Position numbers and translations under genes: made by a program. Below, piece after piece: positions 8,802 through 17,309 of a stretch of DNA of 64,000 nucleotides (position 1 is its first letter; each line of letters opens with the position of its first letter). The notes under the pieces are model-generated. The model was given only the letters and a program-made list of their open reading frames with translations, ran no database searches and was not told the origin of the DNA. Source of the DNA: UBA7803 sp963822255 (GTDB lineage Bacteria > Pseudomonadota > Gammaproteobacteria > Pseudomonadales > Azotimanducaceae); NCBI GenBank assembly GCA_963822255.1, contig CAWGGV010000006.1:558001-622000 (forward strand). Direction: 5' to 3'.

Positions 8802-9785
8802 ATGACGATCCGCAACGGATTCGACGGCACCATCGGCGATACGCCGCTCATCCGCCTGGAGAAACTTTCGGCGCGCACCGGTTGCGAGATTCTCGGTAAG
8901 GCCGAGTTCCTGAACCCGGGGGGCTCGGTGAAGGATCGCGCCGCCTTGTGGATGGTGCGCGGGCACGAACGCACCGGCGCCCTGAAGCCGGGCGGCACGG
9001 TGGTGGAAGGCACCGCGGGCAACACCGGCATCGGCCTCGCCCACGTCTGCAACGCGCGCGGCTACCGCTGCGTCATCTACATGCCCGACAACCAGTCCCG
9101 TGAAAAGGTGACGCTGCTGGAAACGCTGGGCGCGGAAGTGCGGCAGGTGCCGACGGTGCCGTACCGGGATCCGATGAACTACCAGAAGCAGGCGGGCCGC
9201 TTCGCCGAGTCGGTGCCGGACGGGGTGTGGGCCAACCAGTTCGACAACGTCGCCAACCGCCAGGCTCACTACGAGAGCACCGGGCCCGAGATCTGGGCCC
9301 AGACCGGCGGACGGATCGATGCTTTCGTCGCCGCCACCGGCACCGGCGGCACCCTGGCCGGCGTCGCCCGTTTCCTCAAGGAGCAGCGGCCCGACGTGCG
9401 GATCGTGCTGGCCGACCCCATGGGCAGCGCCCTGTACAACTGGGTGAAGACCGGAGAAGCCGCCATGAGCCCGGGGCCGTCCATCACCGAAGGCATCGGC
9501 AATTCCCGGGTGACCGCCAACCTCGAGGACACGCCCATCGACGACGCCGTGCAGGTGCCGGATCAGGAGATGGTGAACATGGTGTACAGCCAGATGCGTG
9601 ACGAAGGCTGGTTCTTCGGCTCCAGCACCGGCATCAATCTGTGCGCGGCCGTGGCGGTGGCCCGCCAGCTCGGCCCGGGTCACACCATCGTCACGGTGCT
9701 CTGCGACGGCGGCGGGCGCTACCAGTCGCGGCTGTTCAACCCGGCGTTCCTGGCGGAGAAGGGCCTGACGTCTCCGCCACGGTAG
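8802..9785 (+). CDS. cysK: PLP-dependent cysteine synthase A family protein
   Basis: A 327-residue fold-type II PLP enzyme that should form L-cysteine from O-acetylserine and sulfide. The Schiff-base lysine is in GGSVKDRA (Lys44), the substrate loop is TAGNTGIGLAHV, and the phosphate-binding glycine loop is TGTGGTLAG. All match O-acetylserine sulfhydrylases and the catalytic core of cystathionine beta-synthase. There is no C-terminal CBS domain. I chose the ATG at 8802 because GGAG lies 7 bases before it and the family N-terminus (IGDTPLIRLE) follows at once. It stands alone between divergent and convergent neighbours. Cystathionine synthesis is an alternative activity that sequence alone cannot exclude. 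Confidence 0.88.
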   Translation: MTIRNGFDGTIGDTPLIRLEKLSARTGCEILGKAEFLNPGGSVKDRAALWMVRGHERTGALKPGGTVVEGTAGNTGIGLAHVCNARGYRCVIYMPDNQSREKVTLLETLGAEVRQVPTVPYRDPMNYQKQAGRFAESVPDGVWANQFDNVANRQAHYESTGPEIWAQTGGRIDAFVAATGTGGTLAGVARFLKEQRPDVRIVLADPMGSALYNWVKTGEAAMSPGPSITEGIGNSRVTANLEDTPIDDAVQVPDQEMVNMVYSQMRDEGWFFGSSTGINLCAAVAVARQLGPGHTIVTVLCDGGGRYQSRLFNPAFLAEKGLTSPPR

Positions 9786-9826
9786 GAGCCGACCGTCACC
9801 AGGCGCGCTTTGTCCGGCCCCTCAAG

Positions 9827-10672
9827 TCACCGTCCCTTGAAGACCGGCTGGCGTTTCTCCACGAACGCCTTCGCCGCTTCCCGATGGTCCTCGGTAAGGC
9901 CGGTATGGACGTGGTGGGTGGCCTCGAGATCCAGGCACTCCAGCACCCCTGCGCCCATGGCGGCGCGGTTCAGGTTCTCTTTCATGTAGCGGTAGGCCGC
10001 GGGTGGGCCGTCGGCGAGGCGCCGCGCCAGGGCCAGGGTCGCCGCTTCCAGCTCCGCCGCCGGCACCACCTGGTTGGCAATGCCGAGGCGCAGACACTCC
10101 TCGGCAGACACCCGGTCCGACAGATAGTAGATCTCCCGGGCTTTGGCGGTGCCGACCATCTGGGTCAGAAAGAAGCTTCCGCCGTAGTCGCCGCTGAAGC
10201 CCACCCGGGCGAACGCCGAGGTGATGAATGCGGTGTCGGCCATGATCCGCAGGTCCGCCGACAGCGCCAGGGAAAGCCCGGCGCCGGCCGCTGCCCCCGG
10301 CAGGCTGGCGATCACCGGTTTCGGCATGAGGAACATGCGCCCGGCGGTCGCCCGCTGGTTGAGGCGCTGAGTGTGGATGCGCTCGTCCAGGGTGGAAGAC
10401 GCGCCCGCAGTGGAGCCGGAATCGCCCTGCCCCGCCATTCCCTTGACGTCGCCGCCCGCGCAGAACGCGCCGCCAGCGCCGGTCACCACCACGCAGCGAA
10501 CGCTGCCGCTGCGCTCGGCGTAGTCCAGCGCCTGCGCCAGCCCGGCATTCATGTCGCCGGACATGGCGTTGCGCGCCTGGGGCCGGTTCAAGGTCAGAAA
10601 TGCGATGCCGTCCTCTTCGTGGGCCAATAGGTGGTCGCTGTCGATTCCCGTGTCGATGGCAGTTCTGCTCAT
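9827..10672 (-). CDS. Enoyl-CoA hydratase/isomerase (crotonase) family protein
   Basis: A 281-residue crotonase-fold protein likely acting on an acyl-CoA. The CoA-binding and oxyanion elements are visible: LTLNRPQARNAM, GAFCAGGDVKGM (first oxyanion strand) and SLPGAAAGAGLSLALSADLRI (second). The two glutamates that catalyse hydration in classical enoyl-CoA hydratase are not at the expected sites: the first falls at a Ser in GLSLA and the second in the segment GFSGDYGG. The true reaction could therefore be isomerisation, hydrolysis or another crotonase chemistry. The ATG at 10672 has GGGGAG upstream and is preferred over an in-frame ATG 24 bases earlier with no ribosome site. It is divergent from the dehydrogenase at 10756. 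Confidence 0.85.
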   Translation of the reverse strand: MSRTAIDTGIDSDHLLAHEEDGIAFLTLNRPQARNAMSGDMNAGLAQALDYAERSGSVRCVVVTGAGGAFCAGGDVKGMAGQGDSGSTAGASSTLDERIHTQRLNQRATAGRMFLMPKPVIASLPGAAAGAGLSLALSADLRIMADTAFITSAFARVGFSGDYGGSFFLTQMVGTAKAREIYYLSDRVSAEECLRLGIANQVVPAAELEAATLALARRLADGPPAAYRYMKENLNRAAMGAGVLECLDLEATHHVHTGLTEDHREAAKAFVEKRQPVFKGR

Positions 10673-10755
10673 GTGACTCAAGCTCCCCTGGGACATGTGC
10701 GTGATCGGACGCGCGATCGGTTAATCTACCAAAAACTCGAGGGGAGCAGGACGCC

Positions 10756-11820
10756 ATGCTGATCGATCACGGCCGGCTGACCGACTTTGCCACACGCATC
10801 TTCGTGGCCGCGGGTAGCGGGGAAGCCGAGGCGAGGGAAACGGCCGCGCACCTCGTCGCGGCCAATCTGAAGGGGCACGACAGCCACGGCGTCGGCATGA
10901 TCCCCGCCTACGTGAACAACATCGGGAAAGGCCACCTCTCGCCCCGCGCCCATGCCAAGGTGCTTCGGGACCAGGGCGCTGTGCTGCTCATCGACGGCTG
11001 CATGGGGTTCGGCCAGGTGGTGGGCCGGGAAGCCACCGAGCTCGCCATCGAACGGGTGAAGCAGACGGGCATCGTCTGCGCCGGGGTCCGCAACTGCCAT
11101 CATCTTGGGCGCATCGGCACCTACGGCGAGATCTGCGGCGAAGCCGGTCTGGTGTCGATCCACTTCGTCAACGTGGTGGGCCACCCGCCACAGGTCTCGC
11201 CGTACGGCGGCCGCGAGCGGCGCATGACCACCAATCCGTTCTGCTGCGTGGTGCCGCGGCCGGACGACACGCCGCTGGTTCTCGACATGGCCACCAGCGC
11301 CATTGCCCTCGGCAAGGTGCGGGTCGCCCGGATGAAGGGCGAGCCGGTGCCCGAAGGGGCGCTGGTGGACCACGAAGGGCTGCCCACCACCGACCCGGCG
11401 GTGATGTTCGAGGAGCCATTCGGCTCGCTCGGCCCGTTCGGTCTGCACAAGGGCTATGGGCTCGCGGTGATGTGCGAGCTGCTCGGCGGTGCGCTGGCGG
11501 GGGAATGGACCGCCCAGCCGGGCAACCCGCGCGAGAACACCATCGTCAATCACATGCTCATGTTCGTGCTCGACCCGGCCGCGTTCGGCGGGCTCGAGCG
11601 CTTCCACGGGGAAGTCCGCGAAATGGTTGCCTACCTGCACGGCACCACCCCCGCCCGCGGTTTCGATCGGGTGCGCGTACCCGGGGAGCCGGAGCTCGAG
11701 TCGCGTGCCGAGCGCATGGCGTCGGGAATTCCCATCGACGATAACAGCTGGAGCGGCATTCTCAAGGCCGCCGAGGCGGCGGGGCTTTCCGGCCGCGAGA
11801 TCGCTACCTACGCGGGCTGA
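10756..11820 (+). CDS. Malate/L-lactate dehydrogenase (Ldh_2) family oxidoreductase
   Basis: A 354-residue NAD(P)-dependent 2-hydroxyacid dehydrogenase of the Ldh_2/MDH2 family, which has a fold unrelated to classical LDH. The catalytic His lies in GHDSHGVGM, and the Asp and substrate residues follow in NCHHLGRIGTYGE. The nucleotide-binding region includes MTTNPFCCVVPR and LDMATSAIALGKV, and the family signature GPFGLHKGYGLA is present. Start: ATG at 10756 with GAGGGGAGCAGG upstream. Family members reduce substrates such as 2-oxosuccinate, ureidoglycolate or 2,3-diketogulonate, and specificity cannot be told here. The adjacent divergent crotonase could share its promoter region. Confidence 0.9.
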   Translation: MLIDHGRLTDFATRIFVAAGSGEAEARETAAHLVAANLKGHDSHGVGMIPAYVNNIGKGHLSPRAHAKVLRDQGAVLLIDGCMGFGQVVGREATELAIERVKQTGIVCAGVRNCHHLGRIGTYGEICGEAGLVSIHFVNVVGHPPQVSPYGGRERRMTTNPFCCVVPRPDDTPLVLDMATSAIALGKVRVARMKGEPVPEGALVDHEGLPTTDPAVMFEEPFGSLGPFGLHKGYGLAVMCELLGGALAGEWTAQPGNPRENTIVNHMLMFVLDPAAFGGLERFHGEVREMVAYLHGTTPARGFDRVRVPGEPELESRAERMASGIPIDDNSWSGILKAAEAAGLSGREIATYAG

Positions 11821-12006
11821 TCCCGACAGCGAGATCCCGCGGGTTTCTTCTTCTTGAGCAAGGCGTCCTGCCGCACTTCCCGGTGCCGCACCTGACCGGG
11901 TTGCGGGTCCGCCGGGCAGCGGTGGACCTCGCGCGGTGCTTGGGGTTAACTTCCGCTCTCCAGCAGCCAGCCCCGACCGCACCGCCCGTTACGGGAGAAG
12001 GGACTT

Positions 12007-12411
12007 TTGACCGCTACCGACATCAAACGCGCCGGCCTGAAGGTGACATTGCCGCGGCTGAAGGTGCTCGAGGTGCTGGAGAACGCCAATCCTCATCATC
12101 TGAGCGCTGAGGACGTGTACAAGGCCCTGCTCGATACCGACGACTCGGTCGGCCTGGCCACCGTATACCGGGTGCTCACCCAATTCGAATCCGCCGGCAT
12201 CGTCCAGCGGCACAACTTCGCCGACGGCCACGCCGTGTACGAGCTGGCCCCCGAGCAGCACCACGATCACATGGTGGATGTGGATACCGGTCAGGTAGTG
12301 GAGTTCGTCAACGAGCGCATCGAGAAGCTGCAGCAGGAGATCGCCGACGAGAACGGCTTCGAGCTCGTCGATCACGAGCTGGTGCTGTACGTGCGCAAAC
12401 GCAAGGACTGA
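12007..12411 (+). CDS. fur: Ferric uptake regulator Fur
   Basis: A 134-residue metalloregulator that represses iron-uptake genes when loaded with Fe(II). The winged-helix N-terminus contains AGLKVTLPRLKVLEVL and the recognition segment VGLATVYRVLTQFESAG. The regulatory metal ligands are in RHNFADGHAVYEL and HHDHM. The segment that often holds the structural-zinc CxxC reads VDVDTGQVVEF, and the whole protein contains no cysteine, in line with Pseudomonas-type Fur proteins that lack this site. Translation appears to start at TTG (12007) after GGGAGAAGGG. The gene lies downstream of the dehydrogenase after a 186-base gap that must hold its promoter. In many gammaproteobacteria bamE is divergent to fur, and it is not here. 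Confidence 0.93.
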   Translation: MTATDIKRAGLKVTLPRLKVLEVLENANPHHLSAEDVYKALLDTDDSVGLATVYRVLTQFESAGIVQRHNFADGHAVYELAPEQHHDHMVDVDTGQVVEFVNERIEKLQQEIADENGFELVDHELVLYVRKRKD

Positions 12412-12440
12412 GACTCAACGGCCCCGCGGCCGCTGCCCAG

Positions 12441-13262
12441 TCATTCCACGTCGAGCATCTGCCGGTAGTGACGCATGTGACGGCGGGCGGCCAGCTCGTC
12501 GCCCAGGATCTCGAAGATGCGCGACAGGTTGTAGTGGGCGTCGGGCACCGCCGGAGCGCGCAGATAGTGCTCGGCCGCGGACTGCAGCTCGTTCAGCTCG
12601 TCGAACACCGTGCCGAGGTTGTACATGGCGAGCTGATGGTTGGGCACCAGATCCAGAGCGCGCTGGTAGTGACGCCTGGCGCGCTTGACGTCGCCGCGCA
12701 ACTGCAGCAGCCGGCCCAGATTGACGTGCGCGTCGGCGTTTCTCGGATTGAGCTCGATGGCCCGGGCGTAGGCATCGATGGCCCGTGGCGAGTTGGCGTC
12801 TTCCAGATCGAGGCCCAGGTTGTACCAGTCGTCGCTGTCGAGCACCGAAGGCTCTCGGGCGACGATGACGTTACGCGCCGTGCCGATCGTGGCGATCTGC
12901 CGGTCGGGCGCCGCCGCATCGAAATCGAAGTGGGACTGTCCGGTCTCCACCTCCCACAGACGGTTGCTTTCCCGCACCAGCACGTGGCTGCCGTCGGCGA
13001 AGATGCGCACGGAGGCGAGATCCCGCCCGCCGCTCAGGTCGGAGCGGATCTTCAGCAGCGCGCGCAGCGCGCGGCGGCTGGACACACGGGACTCCAGCAG
13101 GTTCTTGGCGGTACGCAGCAGCACCACGTCCTGGAAGTCGAACCGGTATTCGCCGCGTTCGCCGCGGCGCGGGGCCAGCAGAGAGCGGCGGACGAAATGG
13201 CGTACCTGAGCGGGTTTCAGACCGATGAGGTCGGAGACTTCGCTGGTAGTGTATCCGCTCAT
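12441..13262 (-). CDS. MerR-type DNA-binding protein fused to TPR repeats
   Basis: A 273-residue fusion. Residues 1-70 form a MerR-like winged helix (YTTSEVSDLIGLKPAQVRHF followed by a basic wing). Residues about 150-270 are TPR units (WYNLGLDLEDANSPRAIDAY, AHVNLGRLLQLRGDVKRARR and similar) that would bind a partner rather than a small ligand. The ATG at 13262 is preferred because the MerR helix follows immediately, although no strong Shine-Dalgarno precedes it; a longer TTG-started frame would add 20 uncharacteristic residues. It is the last gene of a likely minus-strand unit with the Omp85-like protein, the sirtuin and a serine hydrolase. Targets are unknown. Confidence 0.85.
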   Translation of the reverse strand: MSGYTTSEVSDLIGLKPAQVRHFVRRSLLAPRRGERGEYRFDFQDVVLLRTAKNLLESRVSSRRALRALLKIRSDLSGGRDLASVRIFADGSHVLVRESNRLWEVETGQSHFDFDAAAPDRQIATIGTARNVIVAREPSVLDSDDWYNLGLDLEDANSPRAIDAYARAIELNPRNADAHVNLGRLLQLRGDVKRARRHYQRALDLVPNHQLAMYNLGTVFDELNELQSAAEHYLRAPAVPDAHYNLSRIFEILGDELAARRHMRHYRQMLDVE

Positions 13263-13370
13263 GGAACAGGAGCCGGGCCCGGGAACCTGCGGGAATATAG
13301 CGTAGCCCCCCGGGACGCTCAACCGATGAGGCTCACGGCTGACAGCACCTGGTGTGGCGTCTCACAAACA

Positions 13371-15077
13371 CTACAGCGTTTCCCTGGCCGTGAGCGTCAC
13401 CTCCACGCCCCGCACGTTGGGGCCACCCCTGAGCGGGAACGCCAGGTCCAGATGCAGGATCCGATCGCCGCGGGTGCGGGTCGATTCCAGGCGCAGACCC
13501 ACCCCGGCATCCGCCAAGGTGTCGAACTGGTCGCCGTCCCGCGGTCCTGGCACCCAGGCGGGCGCCATCCCCTGATACCAGGCGCGTCCGGCATCGACGA
13601 ACATCGCAGCGCCGAGCCGGAACATCTCGAACGGATACAGATTCGAGTAGTAACGCTCTTCCACGGTGACGAGGAAACGCCGGTCGCCGACCTGATACCG
13701 ATTGGGATAGCCGCGCAGACCCACGTCGCCGCCGAGCAGAAGCTGGCGGTCCAGGGTCGGATGACGAATCACGCTCGCCGAACCCTCCACCAGCAGACTC
13801 CAGGCCCGCGCGTGCTGGTAGCGGTAGGAAAGCCGCCCGCCGAGCTCCAGGTTCTCGCTGCTGTGATCGTCGAGATCGTAATAGCCGTCGAGCCAGGCGT
13901 AGATCGCGAGCAGGTGGCGCGCCGCAAGCCAGCTGGCGTCCGCGTAGGTGAGGCGCGCCACCAGATGATCGCCACGGCCGGTGGCGCCGGGAGAGTAGCC
14001 GAGCTCGGCGTACAGCTGCCTGCCGAGCGCCACGTCCTCGGTGCGCTGCACCCGGTCGAGATTCACCCGGGTCTCGAAATCGTCCTCGATGCGCTGGAAG
14101 GCGACGAATGGATACGCGTACTTGCGCGCCGGCAGCTGCAGGTCCGGGAACGCGGCGCTGAACGCCGCCGGCAGGTCGAATCGGTCGTCCTGGTAGGCGT
14201 AGCCGAAGAGCACCCGATCGACCCAGCGGCCGTGTAACCCGCCGGAAAAGCCGGTGAACGCACGCAGGCTCCTGGAATCCGCCTGATACTCCCAGACTTC
14301 GTCACCAAGGAAATACAGGCCCTCGCTGCGGCGGAAGTCGTCCGTGGCCAACGACCAGGCGCGGCGCGCATCCAGAGCGTAGAACGGCTGGCGCAGACGG
14401 AAGGTGGTGCGGTCGCCGTCGTTGTTCTTCACGGCGGCCACGTCGAGCGCCCAGCGGCTGTGTCCGAGATTCGGATCGCCGTAGGCGACGGAGACGCCGT
14501 GCCGATCCGCGTCCTTGTCCCAACCCAGCGCTACGTACTGGCCGCCGCCCAGCAGATTCGCTTCGTTGACGCCGAACCCGACGTCGTTCTCGCCGCCGGT
14601 ACGAGCCAGCGATAACCGCGGCATGAGTGTCCAGACGTCGCGGGTGACCACGTAGATGTCGAGAACGTCACCGCACACCCGCCGGGGGATGACGCGGGCG
14701 TCGTAGAGGTAGACCTTGGCCCTGAGGATGCGCTCGGCCTCCGCCAGCAGCCGCTGGTCCACCTCGTCACCGGTTGCCATGGGCAGGACGCTCAGCACTA
14801 CCTTTTCGCGGGTTCGGTGGTGGTAGCGGTTGGCCACGGCCTGCAGCCAGTTGCCGTCCTGCTCGAAGACGTTCTGCCGGATCACGTCGATGTCGCCCAG
14901 CCGATAGCTGCGGTTCGCCGGCAACGGGGTGGATGCGGAGCCGTCGTCGCTGTCGAACTCGAACGTGGCGAGGTCGGCCGCCGTGAGGTCGGTGAGCGAG
15001 TGACAGGCCGGCCCGGCCGCCAGGCACGGCTGCGCCACCAGGAGCGCCAACAGCCAGCACCAGCGGCGTGTCTTCAT
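13371..15077 (-). CDS. Omp85/BamA-superfamily outer-membrane protein
   Basis: A 568-residue exported beta-barrel protein. Signal peptide 1-21 (LLALLVAQPCLA) is followed by one or two POTRA-like modules (about 45-170). The C-terminal two-thirds are rich in alternating aromatic strands (for example SWLAARHLLAIYAWLDGYYD) and include the conserved lid-lock-type motif GLRGYPN. It is too short, with too few POTRAs, to be BamA or TamA. It best fits the shorter surface-antigen (D15) type proteins of unknown cargo. The last residue is Leu rather than the aromatic residue favoured by the BAM signal (Arg-Glu-Thr-Leu end). It lies 20 bases downstream of the sirtuin gene in the same direction. Confidence 0.82.
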   Translation of the reverse strand: MKTRRWCWLLALLVAQPCLAAGPACHSLTDLTAADLATFEFDSDDGSASTPLPANRSYRLGDIDVIRQNVFEQDGNWLQAVANRYHHRTREKVVLSVLPMATGDEVDQRLLAEAERILRAKVYLYDARVIPRRVCGDVLDIYVVTRDVWTLMPRLSLARTGGENDVGFGVNEANLLGGGQYVALGWDKDADRHGVSVAYGDPNLGHSRWALDVAAVKNNDGDRTTFRLRQPFYALDARRAWSLATDDFRRSEGLYFLGDEVWEYQADSRSLRAFTGFSGGLHGRWVDRVLFGYAYQDDRFDLPAAFSAAFPDLQLPARKYAYPFVAFQRIEDDFETRVNLDRVQRTEDVALGRQLYAELGYSPGATGRGDHLVARLTYADASWLAARHLLAIYAWLDGYYDLDDHSSENLELGGRLSYRYQHARAWSLLVEGSASVIRHPTLDRQLLLGGDVGLRGYPNRYQVGDRRFLVTVEERYYSNLYPFEMFRLGAAMFVDAGRAWYQGMAPAWVPGPRDGDQFDTLADAGVGLRLESTRTRGDRILHLDLAFPLRGGPNVRGVEVTLTARETL

Positions 15078-15097
15078 CGGCAACCGAAGCGCAGGGT

Positions 15098-15949
15098 TCA
15101 AGCGGGTGCGCGATCCCACGCATGAGCACCGAGTGCCGCCGCGAGTGCCGGCAGCAATGCAGCGCAATCGCCGTCCACCTTGGCGGCCAGCCAGCCGTCC
15201 GCCCGCGTGACCCCCCGGTTCACGGCGACGATGGGAATACCAAGCTCGTGGGCATGGCGACAGAAACGAAAGCTGGAGAACACCATCAGAGAAGAACCCA
15301 CCACCAGCACAGCATCCGCGGACTCTATCAGGGCCTCGGCCTCCGCGACACGCTGGCGGGGCACGGCACCGCCGTAGAACACCACGTCCGGTTTCAGCAG
15401 CCCCCCGCAACGGTGACAGTCAGGCACCGTGAAGCGCTCGCTGTCCGCCGAGTCCGCCAGGTCGGCGTCACCGTCCGGCGCCGCTTCCGCATGTACCTGC
15501 AACAGAAAGCCGTTGTCGGTCTCCAGACGCTGCTGCAGCGCCCGGCGCCCGACCCGTGCGCCGCAGCCGAGGCAGACCACGGTGCCGAGCGCGCCGTGCA
15601 GTTCCAACACCCGCCGGTGCCCGGCCCGCTGGTGCAGACCGTCCACGTTCTGGGTGATGAGCCCGCGCACCACGCCGGCGCGCTCCAGGGCCGCCAGCGC
15701 GCGGTGGGCCGGGTTCGGCTCGGCGCGCGCCATGAGGGGCCAGCCGAGCATGCTGCGCGCCCAGTAGCGGCGCCGCGCCGACGGCTGACGAAGAAACTCC
15801 TGCATCTGGACGGGCGGGCGGCGCTTCCAACCACCCGCTTCGTCCCGATAGTCGCCAATACCGGACGCAGTGCTGCAGCCGGCGCCGGTGATCACGGCGA
15901 CCCGCCGTCCCGCTTGCAGATGGGGGAGCAGGCGCTCGACGCCCGTCAC
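15098..15949 (-). CDS. Sir2-family NAD-dependent protein deacylase
   Basis: A 283-residue sirtuin. The NAD-binding loop GAGCSTASGIGDYRD (about 22-36), the QNVDGLH motif and the catalytic HG (in ELHGALG) are present. Two Cys pairs (CLGC and CHRC) can bind structural zinc, and GSSLMVF with a late VN complete the Rossmann fold. The family usually reads GIPDFR, and here the Pro is Gly (GIGDYR). Length and motifs fit a class of bacterial sirtuins that carries an extra insertion between the zinc Cys pairs. The enzyme would remove acetyl or longer acyl groups from lysines, releasing nicotinamide and O-acyl-ADP-ribose. It overlaps the upstream serine hydrolase stop by 4 bases (ATGA), so the two are coupled. 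Confidence 0.92.
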   Translation of the reverse strand: MTGVERLLPHLQAGRRVAVITGAGCSTASGIGDYRDEAGGWKRRPPVQMQEFLRQPSARRRYWARSMLGWPLMARAEPNPAHRALAALERAGVVRGLITQNVDGLHQRAGHRRVLELHGALGTVVCLGCGARVGRRALQQRLETDNGFLLQVHAEAAPDGDADLADSADSERFTVPDCHRCGGLLKPDVVFYGGAVPRQRVAEAEALIESADAVLVVGSSLMVFSSFRFCRHAHELGIPIVAVNRGVTRADGWLAAKVDGDCAALLPALAAALGAHAWDRAPA

Positions 15950-17130
15950 CGCAGCCGATCCACGGCCCGGATCGCCGCCCGAGCGATGAGCGGCATGCCG
16001 CTGTCGCCCATAGGGGTGCCGGTGCCGCTGTTGAGGGTGAACGCCACCGCCAGATTCCGGCTCGGATCGCAGAACCCGCCACTGCCGGCGTAGCCGTAGT
16101 GGCCGAACGCATGGGGCGTCCTGGTGCCGATGGCGAACACCCGGTGATAGCCCATGCGCCAGTGCATGGGGAGGAACAGCACTCGATCCCGGCTTCGGCT
16201 CTGCACCTTGCCGATCTGCCGGACGTGCTCTTCCGACAGCAGCCGCACACGGTCGATCTCGCCGCCCCCGGCCAGCATGGCGTACATGCGGGCCAGCGAG
16301 CGGGCGGTGAACTGGCCGTTGGCGGCCGGTATCACCGCCTGAACGGTGGCCTCGTCGTTCCAGTCGAACGGCTCGCTGAACGGATTCAGCGCGCTGTGAA
16401 ACTCGTCGAGATCGACGCCCACCGCGGCCAGCCCGTTTCTGGCGGCGTCCCGCAGGCGCTCCTGCCAGTGCGGCCGCTGCGGCGTGGGTCTGGACACGCC
16501 GTGGATGAGCTCCGCGCGGCGGTAGAGCTCGTTGTGCGGCATACCGATGAACATGCCGTCCAGCCCGAGCGGGTCCACCAGCTCCTCCTGCAGCACCCGC
16601 TGCAGCGGCCTGCCCGCGATCTCCTCGATCAGGCCGCCGATCAGCCAGCCGTAGGTCAGCGCGTGATAACCGTGCCGCTCACCCGGCGCGTGGACCGGGT
16701 CGGCATCGGCGATCAGCGACTTCATGTGCTCCCAGTCGAGCATTTCCAAAGGGCTCGAGATCAGCTCGCGGATGCGGTAGAGGCCAGCCTCGTGGCACAT
16801 GGCCTGGCGGATGGTGATGGTCTGCTTGCCCCGGCAACCGAACGCGGGCCAGTGCTTCGCCACCGGGTCTTCGTACGCCGCCTTGCCCTGCTCCACCAGA
16901 ATGTGTAGGAGGGTGGAGATCACGCCTTTGGTGGTGGAGAAGCAAGGGGCGGTGGTGTCGGCCCGCCAGGGATTGCCGGCCGAGTCCTTGATCCCGCCCC
17001 AGACGTCGACGACCCTGGCACCATCGTGGTAGACACAGACAGCCGCCCCGGCCCGCTGATGCCGCGGGATCCGGCGGATCAGGGAGGAAGCCACGTCCGC
17101 ATAGTCGGGGTGCACGGTGCCGTCGAGCAT
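15946..17130 (-). CDS. Beta-lactamase-fold serine hydrolase (EstB-like)
   Basis: A 394-residue cytoplasmic member of the beta-lactamase/transpeptidase-like superfamily (class C-related esterases). The nucleophile motif STTK is at residues 65-68. The second motif is YHALTYGW, where the Tyr is the expected base, and the third region is HAFGHYGYAGSGG. There is no signal peptide. Similar proteins are often annotated as EstB-type esterases, and the natural substrate is not known. Its stop overlaps the sirtuin start by 4 bases, so it heads the unit serine hydrolase, sirtuin, Omp85-like, MerR-TPR. The start at 17130 leaves about 180 bases to the divergent FUSC gene for both promoters. Confidence 0.88.
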   Translation of the reverse strand: MLDGTVHPDYADVASSLIRRIPRHQRAGAAVCVYHDGARVVDVWGGIKDSAGNPWRADTTAPCFSTTKGVISTLLHILVEQGKAAYEDPVAKHWPAFGCRGKQTITIRQAMCHEAGLYRIRELISSPLEMLDWEHMKSLIADADPVHAPGERHGYHALTYGWLIGGLIEEIAGRPLQRVLQEELVDPLGLDGMFIGMPHNELYRRAELIHGVSRPTPQRPHWQERLRDAARNGLAAVGVDLDEFHSALNPFSEPFDWNDEATVQAVIPAANGQFTARSLARMYAMLAGGGEIDRVRLLSEEHVRQIGKVQSRSRDRVLFLPMHWRMGYHRVFAIGTRTPHAFGHYGYAGSGGFCDPSRNLAVAFTLNSGTGTPMGDSGMPLIARAAIRAVDRLR

Positions 17131-17309
17131 GGGCGGTCCTGGGCCGGGGGTGAACGGGCGATTCTAGCACCGCCTTCGCGCCGACCGGGACGGTGGGTAG
17201 CCTGCAGGAAGTTGCCGGGTCCGGGTCTTGCATCACCTGCAGTTCAGTATTTTCGCAAGCCGCTTACCGTGCTCCGGACGCCTCTCTCTCACAACCGCCG
17301 CGTGTCCCC

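Noticed and set aside
11821..11870. Intrinsic terminator after the Ldh_2 gene (CCCGCGGG followed by TTTCTTCTTCTT)
   Set aside because: The palindrome has no loop and the T tract is interrupted by C, so a stable terminator hairpin is doubtful.
13371..15077. bamA
   Set aside because: Only 568 residues with at most two POTRA-like modules and a different gene context; BamA has five POTRAs and about 800 residues.
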